Positions 1 through 5,831 of a stretch of 5,831 nucleotides of DNA are shown here, piece by piece. The DNA comes from an uncultured Clostridia bacterium. GTDB taxonomy: Bacteria; Bacillota; Clostridia; Lachnospirales; CAG-274. Where the stretch lies: NCBI GenBank assembly GCA_947629215.1, contig CANRCU010000153.1, positions 1 to 5,831 on the forward strand, given 5' to 3'. The notes under the pieces were generated by a model. The model was not told the origin of the DNA, made no database searches, and was given only the letters and a program-made list of their open reading frames with translations. The translations under genes were made by a program, and so were the position numbers. How positions within the stretch are numbered: position 1 is the stretch's first letter; each line of letters opens with the position of its first letter.

Positions 1-279
1 AATGAGGTATTCGGGCAGACTTCTCTTACATCGGATGTCGAGCAGTTTACAATAAGTTCCGGCAGCAATATGATAAACTTCGGTTTCGTTTGGCCCGAAA
101 TACGCGAGGGCGATTATTTTATCACCCTTGGCATAGGCAACGGTACGGATGTTCTGAATCAAATAGAGGAATGCTGGATAAACAACGCAATACATTTAAG
201 TGTGACTACACACGGCAAAACAATATTCGGCATCTTTAATCACGATATGGAAAGTTTTTCCATAGAAAAAATCAATTAA
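1..279 (+). CDS. Wzt-like polysaccharide ABC transporter ATP-binding protein, C-terminal glycan-binding domain (5' partial)
   Basis: Only the last 92 residues are in the window; the frame is open from base 1 and stops with TAA at 277-279. The piece matches the pattern of the Wzt C-terminal domain, a beta-sandwich that in ABC exporters of O-antigen and similar glycans binds the polymer before export. Visible landmarks are VFGQTS (residues 3-8), the alternating strand INFGFVWPEI (25-34), the turn REGDYFITLGIGNGTD (35-50) and a closing strand AIHLSV (62-67). The Walker motifs and ABC signature of the ATPase would lie upstream, outside the window, and the permease gene would be expected there too. 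The internal ATG at 70 lies inside the domain and is not a real start. The next gene's Shine-Dalgarno overlaps this stop codon, implying co-translation in one operon. The link to a Wzt tail rests on motif recall, not an alignment; a free-standing carbohydrate-binding protein is the alternative. Confidence 0.72.
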   Translation, partial: NEVFGQTSLTSDVEQFTISSGSNMINFGFVWPEIREGDYFITLGIGNGTDVLNQIEECWINNAIHLSVTTHGKTIFGIFNHDMESFSIEKIN

Positions 280-284
280 GGAGG
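278..284 (+). promoter_or_regulatory. Strong ribosome binding site fixing a TTG start
   Basis: AAGGAGG is a full anti-Shine-Dalgarno match. It ends 8 nt before the TTG at 293 and overlaps the last two bases of the preceding TAA stop. It decides the start: the ATG at 301 is out of frame, and the first in-frame ATG lies about 36 codons in, after conserved sequence. Confidence 0.85.
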
Positions 285-292
285 CGGCACAA

Positions 293-1507
293 TTGAAAAA
301 ATGGACATACTACACCCCAAATTTTGAATGTGACGACTTGAACAGCGCTCTTTTAAAATATGCTCCATGGTCGGGACACAGAAATTTTGTATACGATTTT
401 ATGGATTTTTTAAGGCCTGCACGCATAGCCGAACTCGGCAGTCATTACGGCTGTTCCGCTTTCACCTTTTGTCAGGCGGACAAAGACTTTTCCCTTAATA
501 CAGATATGTATTTTATAGACACATGGCAGGGCGATGATTTTACAAAAAAATACAATAATGATGTTTATGCCGTGTTCACCGAAACGGTCAAAAAATTTTA
601 TTCGGAACAAAAAATAAATATGCTGAGAATGACTTTTGATGAGGCTTTGGATAAATTTGAGGATAAAAGCCTTGACCTTATCCATATTGACGGTTCGCAT
701 CACTATGATGATGTAAAGCATGATTTTGAAAGTTGGTTCCCAAAAGTCAAGGAAAACGGCGTTATACTGCTGCATGATATAAGCAGCGATATAGTGCTTG
801 GCGATACCATGGGTTCATACAAATTCTGGCAGGAGCTGAAAGCGGACTTTAAGTATTGCGCAGATTTTGATTTCAGTTGGGGGCTTGGCATAATATTCTT
901 ATCCGAAAACATTTATAATGATTTTATCAATGCTGTTGATATATCAAAATACCAGCGGATAAATAACGCGCTTGATGTCGGCTTTAAAGATGTTCTCAGA
1001 CAGAATTATTTTTCGCTCCAAGACAAACAAATATATATTGATGACCTTCTTGAACAAAAAAAAGTTATGGAAGAGCATCTGAAGGCATATAAGACCGATA
1101 CCGACAAAAAAAACGAGTATATAAGCGAATTGGAAACAAGATGTCGGGCTTTGTGTGATGAAAAAGATGCTGTTGCAAAAGAATATGAAGAGCGGCAAAA
1201 AAATACAGTTGCCGATTTTGAGTTACAGCTTCGGAATACCATAAAAGATTATGAAACCTCGGCAGCAGCCGCCAAAACTGCTTATGAATCCACAATAGCC
1301 GATATAAAATACAGCTATGAGAACACCATTCACGGCAAAGATGAATATATAAATGAGCTTGAAAACAAGATAAACGGCTTTTTAAAAGACTTAGAAGAAA
1401 AAAATGCCGCTATCTCCGAGTTGGAAAATTATAAAACAATGTACGAAAAAACTTTTACAGGAAAAGTAAAAGAGTTCTGTAACAAAGCAAAAAATGGAAA
1501 GGAATAA
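293..1507 (+). CDS. Class I SAM-dependent methyltransferase (Methyltransf_24-like) with long C-terminal coiled coil
   Basis: This 404-residue cytoplasmic protein probably methylates a sugar or a glycan end. The Rossmann methyltransferase fold spans about residues 25-205. The SAM-binding motif I is E47-L-G49-S-H-Y-G53. The segment LIHIDGSHHYDDVKHDF (129-145), followed by GVILLHDI (156-163), is the hallmark of the Methyltransf_24 group found in many polysaccharide and antibiotic clusters. From about 243 to 385 the chain is charged, rich in Glu and Lys, and reads as a coiled coil with repeated YISELE/YINELE/ISELEN blocks and 11-residue periodicity. The last 19 residues form a short basic amphipathic tail (F388, V392, F395 and A399 on one face). 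Start is TTG with AAGGAGG 8 nt upstream. It lies 13 nt after the transporter gene and 3 nt before the glycosyltransferase gene. The acceptor cannot be read from the sequence. No kinase domain is seen, unlike WbdD. Confidence 0.85.
   Translation: MKKWTYYTPNFECDDLNSALLKYAPWSGHRNFVYDFMDFLRPARIAELGSHYGCSAFTFCQADKDFSLNTDMYFIDTWQGDDFTKKYNNDVYAVFTETVKKFYSEQKINMLRMTFDEALDKFEDKSLDLIHIDGSHHYDDVKHDFESWFPKVKENGVILLHDISSDIVLGDTMGSYKFWQELKADFKYCADFDFSWGLGIIFLSENIYNDFINAVDISKYQRINNALDVGFKDVLRQNYFSLQDKQIYIDDLLEQKKVMEEHLKAYKTDTDKKNEYISELETRCRALCDEKDAVAKEYEERQKNTVADFELQLRNTIKDYETSAAAAKTAYESTIADIKYSYENTIHGKDEYINELENKINGFLKDLEEKNAAISELENYKTMYEKTFTGKVKEFCNKAKNGKE
1010..1447 (+). other. Coiled-coil region of the methyltransferase with 11-residue internal repeats
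   Basis: This segment encodes roughly residues 240-385. Similar blocks recur: NTVADFE at 304, NTIKDYE at 315, STIADIK at 333 and NTIHGKD at 344. The spacings are 11, 18 and 11 residues. A second motif, [KN]xEYI[SN]ELE, appears at 274-281 and 350-357, with ISELEN at 374-379. Spacings of 11 and 18 equal about 3 and 5 helical turns, as expected for hendecad-type coiled coils. The DNA also holds A-tracts of 7-8 bases from Lys codons (1056-1063, 1106-1113, 1197-1203, 1398-1404). Confidence 0.7.
1498..1503 (+). promoter_or_regulatory. Ribosome binding site of the glycosyltransferase-HAD gene
   Basis: AAAGGA lies 7 nt before the ATG at 1511, inside the last codons of the methyltransferase gene. It supports the 1511 start and tight coupling across the 3-nt gap. 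Confidence 0.65.
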
Positions 1508-1510
1508 TAT

Positions 1511-4500
1511 ATGGACAAGTTATCTGTTGTTATCCCCGTTTATAATGTAGAAAAATATCTGCCAAGATGTATCGAAAGCCTTATGGCTCAGACCTATAAA
1601 AATGCGGAATTTATATTTGTTAACGATTGCAGTCCCGGCAATGCGGAAGAAATAATAAATAATTATGCCCAAAAAGACAGCCGCATAAAATATGTTACCT
1701 ATGACAAAAACAGAGGGCTTTTTCGCGCAAGAGTTGCCGGAGCGGAGAAAGCATCGGGCGATTATATCGCTTTTTTGGACAGTGACGATTATGTTACCCG
1801 CGATTTCTACAACACCCTTATCGGCAGCTCCAAAAAATATGATTCGGATATAGCCATAGGCAAGACGGTTTTTCAGACTGCCGACGGTATAAAATATATA
1901 AGAAATTTTCATGATGCGTGTTTTAATTTTGACGTTATCAGGGGCAACAAGGTCAGGTACACCTATTTCTCTCAGAAAGGGCAATGTTTTTCATGGCATA
2001 CGGTCTGGAACAAAGTCTATAAAAAAAGCCTGTGGGATAAATGCCTACCCTATTTTCAAAAAATAGACACACACCTTATAATGACTGAAGATATTGCATT
2101 TTCGTCACTGCTTTTCTATTTTGCGCAAAGCGTTTCCACTGTCAAAAACGACGCTATATTTTATTGCGAAAACGAAAACGCCTCTACCGATGCAACAAAA
2201 ACGACATTGAAAAGGTTCACAAAAAATATGGCGGACATAAAGCTTGTATTTGATTTTGTGGAAGCCTTTCTTGACGATGTCAATGCGGATAAAACAATAA
2301 AAGAGCAGTTTGGCGAAACAAGAAAATATTATTCGCGTATGTGGCGCGATCTTGCCGATGCCACATTCAAAGGCAGCGACAGCAATGAAGCAAATAATAT
2401 ACTTGAAGAATTTACACCCGGATATTGCGAAAATACGACCTCGGACGACCGTTTTTTTGCATCCGTAACGACCCTGTTCAACGGCGGCTTGGAAAGCATA
2501 AAAGATATTATAGCCTCAAGCAAGGCAAAATATGTCAGCTTTGATATTTTTGACACGCTAATAATAAGGCGGCTCTACTATCCTAATGATGTATTTCTGC
2601 TGCTCAACAAAAAATTTGAAGAGCTTGTAAAAACAAACATAAGTTTTGACAAAATAAGAATAGGCGCAGAAGCCGAAACAAGGCAGCGTTTTGCAAAATA
2701 TCAGGATGTAACGATAGATGAGATATACGACTGTATGTCGGATTTTTACGGTATAGACAAAAAAATAACCGATCGAATGAAGGCGGAAGAAATTGCCGTC
2801 GAATTGACCGTTACGGCGCAAAGACACGCAGCAAAGGAGCTTTTTGACACAGCGCTGCTTTCGGGCAAAGAAGTTATATTGACATCGGATATGTATTTAA
2901 GCGAAGATGTCATAAAAAAAATGCTTAAAAAACACGGTTATACGGGCTATAAAAAATTATATCTTTCATCTTCTCAAAGGTTAACAAAACATACGGGTGA
3001 TCTATTCAAAGCCGTGCTGAAAGACCTTGGGGTAAAAGGCAGTGATATTCTGCACATAGGCGACACCTGGAACAACGACATAGTAAAGCCCAAAGAGCTT
3101 GGCATAGAAACCGTTTTCTTCCCAAAAGCAACAGAAGTATATGAAAATAAAATAAACGGCTGTATTACCAATAACTGCGGCAATATCGGCGATGTAATAT
3201 CGGGTCCCGTATGTAACAATATAAAATTTATGGATTCTTTGGGCTTCCGCACAATGAAAGCGCTTGCGGCAATAAAATATTTTGACAATCCTTACAGAAG
3301 TTTCAACCCCGAAAGCGATTTCAATGCCGACCCCTATTTTATAGGCTACAATGCCGTTGGTATGCACCTTATGGGTATAATAAAATGGCTTGCCGAAAAT
3401 TCTGCCGATTACAGCAAAATATTTTTTATGGCAAGGGACGGCTATCTTCCCATGAAAGCATATTCTATCGCACAAAATGCTCTTGGCAATATGCCCGAAT
3501 ATGAGTATATCTATGCATCGAGAAAAATGCTTTTGCCCGAAATGATAGAAAGTGTACAGGATCTCTATGACTTGCCCGTGGAATATCGTAACCACACACC
3601 GTCTACGATACTTTCTCTTTTGGATTTTTGCCGAAAAGAAGATTTTGTTCCCGATGAACCCGACCGACCGTTTACAAACGAAAGCCAATACAGAGCTTTT
3701 ATCAAAACATTTATTGAAAAAGCCTATGACGAAAAAAAGCATACTTTGGCTAAAAAAGCCTGTAAAAAGTATTTTGCGGTCTTAAATAACGGCAATTCGG
3801 CTACTTTTGATATGGGATACAGCGGCAGGATACAAACAGCCGTTTCAAAAGCCGCAGGCCGCGGCGTAGATGTGTTCTTTATTCACTCGGACAGCAAACG
3901 CTGCCCCGATATGAGCAGAAAGGGCAAATATAAAGTACACAGTTTCTATGATTTTTACCCCTATATCTCGGGGCTTCTCAGAGAGCATATTTTTTCGGAC
4001 ACTTCTTCGTCCTGTATAGGGCTTGAAACGAAAGGCGATAAAGTTATTCCCGTTTTTGACGGCATCGTAAAAGGATATTGGGACATCTTTGTTATAGATA
4101 ATATTCATAACGGAGCGCTTGACTTTGTGCGCGATTATATTTCCGTATGCAAAGATTATCTGCAATATATGGATTTTAAACCATACGAAGTATCAATGAA
4201 TTTTGAAGGCTATCTTAGGGCTGCCAAAGACATTGACAGAAGTATTTTCAAAGCGTCATATTTTGAAGACCTTGTATACGGTTCAAATGACAAGATAAAT
4301 ATTTATGAATTTGTAAAAAACAGCGTTATAGCTATCCCTGCGGATGACAGCGCAAAAACCATTCTTAACAAAAGGGATATGTTAGAGGCTGTTGTAAAAG
4401 GACACAGCAGACCCGTCAGAGCAATTTGTTATATTCTGCTTGACAGACAGCTTTTCAAACTTTATATTATTGATATTCTGGCAAGAAAGCCAAAGCTTTT

Positions 4501-4549
4501 AAGAACATTGGTAAAAATAAAACACATGCTGTTCGGCAGCAAACGGTGA
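1511..4549 (+). CDS. GT2 glycosyltransferase fused to HAD-fold domain and COG5610-like C-terminal region
   Basis: This 1012-residue protein has three parts. Residues 1-300 are a GT-A family 2 glycosyltransferase: SVVIPVYNVEKYL (5-17), VNDCSPG (37-43), the metal/nucleotide-sugar motif DSDD (90-93) and TEDIAF (192-197) with the likely base region. It would transfer a sugar from a nucleotide donor in the cytoplasm. Residues 338-545 are a HAD domain: motif I FDIFDTL with nucleophile D345, motif II ILTSD (456-460), motif III K493 and motif IV GDTWNND (517-523), with a helical cap between motifs I and II. Residues 560-1012 have no fold I can name, but carry islands FFMARDGYLPMKAY (638-651), YASRKMLLP (668-676) and DMGYSGRIQ (767-775), which I recall from COG5610-type HAD proteins of polysaccharide loci. 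No membrane helix is evident; the last 30 residues are basic and amphipathic. The start at 1511 has an RBS and leads directly into the GT2 fold. Sugar and acceptor specificity are unknown. Confidence 0.88.
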   Translation: MDKLSVVIPVYNVEKYLPRCIESLMAQTYKNAEFIFVNDCSPGNAEEIINNYAQKDSRIKYVTYDKNRGLFRARVAGAEKASGDYIAFLDSDDYVTRDFYNTLIGSSKKYDSDIAIGKTVFQTADGIKYIRNFHDACFNFDVIRGNKVRYTYFSQKGQCFSWHTVWNKVYKKSLWDKCLPYFQKIDTHLIMTEDIAFSSLLFYFAQSVSTVKNDAIFYCENENASTDATKTTLKRFTKNMADIKLVFDFVEAFLDDVNADKTIKEQFGETRKYYSRMWRDLADATFKGSDSNEANNILEEFTPGYCENTTSDDRFFASVTTLFNGGLESIKDIIASSKAKYVSFDIFDTLIIRRLYYPNDVFLLLNKKFEELVKTNISFDKIRIGAEAETRQRFAKYQDVTIDEIYDCMSDFYGIDKKITDRMKAEEIAVELTVTAQRHAAKELFDTALLSGKEVILTSDMYLSEDVIKKMLKKHGYTGYKKLYLSSSQRLTKHTGDLFKAVLKDLGVKGSDILHIGDTWNNDIVKPKELGIETVFFPKATEVYENKINGCITNNCGNIGDVISGPVCNNIKFMDSLGFRTMKALAAIKYFDNPYRSFNPESDFNADPYFIGYNAVGMHLMGIIKWLAENSADYSKIFFMARDGYLPMKAYSIAQNALGNMPEYEYIYASRKMLLPEMIESVQDLYDLPVEYRNHTPSTILSLLDFCRKEDFVPDEPDRPFTNESQYRAFIKTFIEKAYDEKKHTLAKKACKKYFAVLNNGNSATFDMGYSGRIQTAVSKAAGRGVDVFFIHSDSKRCPDMSRKGKYKVHSFYDFYPYISGLLREHIFSDTSSSCIGLETKGDKVIPVFDGIVKGYWDIFVIDNIHNGALDFVRDYISVCKDYLQYMDFKPYEVSMNFEGYLRAAKDIDRSIFKASYFEDLVYGSNDKINIYEFVKNSVIAIPADDSAKTILNKRDMLEAVVKGHSRPVRAICYILLDRQLFKLYIIDILARKPKLLRTLVKIKHMLFGSKR

Positions 4550-4558
4550 TGATCACCG
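4544..4558 (+). repeat. 15-bp inverted repeat over the stop/start junction
   Basis: CGGTGAT-G-ATCACCG is a perfect palindrome with 7-base arms around one central base. It covers the TGA at 4547-4549 and the overlapping ATG at 4549. In RNA the outer 5 bp (CGGTG with CACCG) can form a stem with loop AUGAU. No U-run follows, so it is not a terminator. It may tune coupling between the two genes, or it may be chance. Confidence 0.45.
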
Positions 4559-4561
4559 ATA

Positions 4562-4567
4562 AGGGTG
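4562..4567 (+). promoter_or_regulatory. Putative ribosome binding site of the downstream membrane protein gene
   Basis: AGGGTG lies 5 nt before the ATG at 4573, while the in-frame ATG at 4549 has no convincing Shine-Dalgarno. This favours 4573. The site could pair with TCACC at 4553-4557 to form a small stem hiding it. Confidence 0.45.
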
Positions 4568-4572
4568 AACTT

Positions 4573-5831
4573 ATGACAAAAACCAACAAAACAAATACAA
4601 ACCGCAATACAAAAGCAGCATTGGTAATATGCATTGCTGCACTCATGTCGCTTTTGTTTGTGTTCAGCAACATTTTTATAAATAATTCAAAAATATGTAT
4701 TATTGCCACAGGCGAAAAAAATGACCTCTCGTTATCAAATAATGTCAGGATAAACCGTATTATTTTAAATAAGGGTACCGACAGTGAAAGGGATTATCCT
4801 CTCTCGACGGTATATCTGCAAAACGGCTGGGAATATGACAGCAGCAATCATTTATTATATGTATATGATTTGACATCTCCGGCGGAACTTGATATATCTC
4901 TGCCCCAAACAAAGACAGTAACTCTGAATTTCATATCGGAAGAAGGCAGCGGTATAGTCAAGGTCATTTCTCCGCGCAATACAGCACAAACAGACCTTTA
5001 TTCCGCCACACAGTGGACGGATATGCCCGCAACATATAAGATCGACAACAATATCTATTATTATATGCGCACGTTTTCGTTAGTTGTTCTTATAATAATG
5101 TTTCTGTTTGTAGGCGCTTCATTTGCAAAAAAGAGATTTTTGAACAAAAAAACAGATATTATTGCTCATATAAAAGAGATAAAAATCAAAACTATACTTA
5201 TTGCAGTTGTTTCGGGAACTTGTCTTTTGTGTATCTATATGATCGGTTCTACCGTTTTTCATGACCCGATATACAAAAATATATATAAAGACAAACTTGT
5301 TCTCACCATTGAGTCAACAAACGAGCAAAACCCTTCCGCTCTCGGCAACTTTACAAGAATATCCGATATTGAGATAAATGACGTTAAATACGATTTTTCG
5401 ACCGTCAATACAGAGGGAAACTGGGAATACAACGCCATTCACAACCTTTTACAGTCCGAAAGCTCGGAAGAATCCAACAGTATAAACATTCCTGCCGAAA
5501 ATGTCAGGACGATAAGAATAAACTTTGTTTCCGAGATCGGTTCGGGACTTGTAAACGTATATATAAACGGAAAAAAAGACAAAACGCTCGATTTATACGA
5601 AAATACCGATTGGAGCTATAAAGAATATACTTACACTGCCTGTCCTCTCATACGCCCTTATCAAAATCCGGGCATTATGATTATAGTATTTACCGCAGGA
5701 ATCATAGTGGGGCTGATTTTTTGCAAAAAAGAAAAATTTACCGATATATGCATTTTTTTGTTTATGAATTTTGCCGCAGCATTTATAATATGTTTATTAT
5801 GCTCTTTTGTGCAAAACGAGGGGCTTACAGC
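4573..5831 (+). CDS. Membrane protein with duplicated extracytoplasmic domain (3' partial), family not recognised
   Basis: The frame is open to the window end, giving 419 residues of a longer protein. Predicted membrane helices lie at about 15-36, 167-184, 207-226, 365-383 and 391-411. The Lys-rich loops (185-206, 384-388) fall on the cytoplasmic side, so regions 37-165 and 227-363 face outward. These two ectodomains are related. NGWEYDS (84-90) pairs with GNWEYNA (282-288), LNFISEEGSG (118-127) with INFVSEIGSG (316-325), and DLYSATQW (141-148) with DLYENTDW (340-347), all at a near-constant offset of 198-199 residues. Both look beta-rich, perhaps carbohydrate-binding-like. The first begins with ATGEKN (45-50). 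The protein may continue as a polytopic enzyme such as a GT-C transferase or sulfatase/LTA-synthase-like protein, but this cannot be seen. Start 4573 is chosen for its RBS; 4549 (ATG overlapping the previous TGA) would add eight residues. It is co-directional and likely co-transcribed with the glycan genes. Confidence 0.8.
   Translation, partial: MTKTNKTNTNRNTKAALVICIAALMSLLFVFSNIFINNSKICIIATGEKNDLSLSNNVRINRIILNKGTDSERDYPLSTVYLQNGWEYDSSNHLLYVYDLTSPAELDISLPQTKTVTLNFISEEGSGIVKVISPRNTAQTDLYSATQWTDMPATYKIDNNIYYYMRTFSLVVLIIMFLFVGASFAKKRFLNKKTDIIAHIKEIKIKTILIAVVSGTCLLCIYMIGSTVFHDPIYKNIYKDKLVLTIESTNEQNPSALGNFTRISDIEINDVKYDFSTVNTEGNWEYNAIHNLLQSESSEESNSINIPAENVRTIRINFVSEIGSGLVNVYINGKKDKTLDLYENTDWSYKEYTYTACPLIRPYQNPGIMIIVFTAGIIVGLIFCKKEKFTDICIFLFMNFAAAFIICLLCSFVQNEGLT

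Noticed and set aside
70..279. Stand-alone 69-residue small protein starting at ATG 70
   Set aside because: The frame is open upstream to base 1, and the upstream residues belong to the same beta-sandwich domain, so this is an internal Met of a truncated larger gene.
410..1295. Several antisense open frames opposite the methyltransferase gene
   Set aside because: They oppose well-supported methyltransferase and coiled-coil coding sequence. Their composition is the reverse complement of Lys/Glu-rich codons and no domain is visible.
1056..1404. A-tracts of 7-8 bases as phase-variation switches in the coiled-coil segment
   Set aside because: They arise from consecutive Lys codons, and similar A8 runs occur elsewhere (for example 2914-2921). 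Without strain variation or frameshifted reads there is no reason to call them switches.
3002..3742. Long antisense open frame of 246 codons on the - strand
   Set aside because: It lies wholly inside the GT2-HAD gene, whose HAD and C-terminal motifs are clear in the + frame. Its translation is rich in Phe, Tyr, Ile and Cys like other antisense shadows, and it has no recognisable motif.
3552..3785. 77-codon + strand frame inside the GT2-HAD gene
   Set aside because: It is out of frame with the host gene, has no good ribosome site seen, and shows low-complexity Lys/Leu composition.
4544..4558. Inverted repeat as an intrinsic terminator
   Set aside because: The stem is only about 5 bp with a small loop, no U-tract follows, and the next gene begins at once.

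Overview
The window is a piece of a cell-surface polysaccharide locus. It is AT-rich by eye (composition not computed), uses many AAA, GAA and ATA codons, and has tightly packed co-directional genes with good Shine-Dalgarno sites. This fits a low-GC Firmicute, most likely a gut-type Clostridia member. That assignment is an inference; no marker gene is present.

Four genes lie on the + strand with almost no space between them, and both end genes are cut by the window. (1) Positions 1-279 are the last 92 codons of a Wzt-like polysaccharide ABC-transporter ATPase, covering its C-terminal glycan-recognition domain. (2) Positions 293-1507 encode a class I SAM-dependent methyltransferase with a coiled-coil tail of about 145 residues; it starts with TTG behind a perfect AAGGAGG. 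(3) Positions 1511-4549 encode a 1012-residue fusion of a GT2 glycosyltransferase, a HAD-fold domain and a long C-terminal region like those in COG5610-type proteins. (4) From about 4573 to the window end runs an open gene for a membrane protein built from a duplicated unit (membrane helix, extracytoplasmic beta-rich domain, membrane helix), plus a fifth helix.

Gaps are 13 nt, 3 nt, and either 23 nt or a 1-nt TGATG overlap, so the genes look like one transcription unit. No promoter, terminator, RNA gene, CRISPR array, insertion sequence or gene-free stretch was seen. The likely scheme is that a glycan is built in the cytoplasm by glycosyltransferases including gene 3, may be methylated by gene 2, and is exported by the ABC transporter of gene 1. 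Gene 4 presents paired domains outside the membrane, where it could handle the exported glycan.

Two points stand out. One is the adjacency of a glycan-binding Wzt tail and a coiled-coil methyltransferase, which recalls the WbdD/Wzt cap-and-ruler system of E. coli O9a. The other is the internal duplication in gene 4, whose two ectodomains share clear signature segments.
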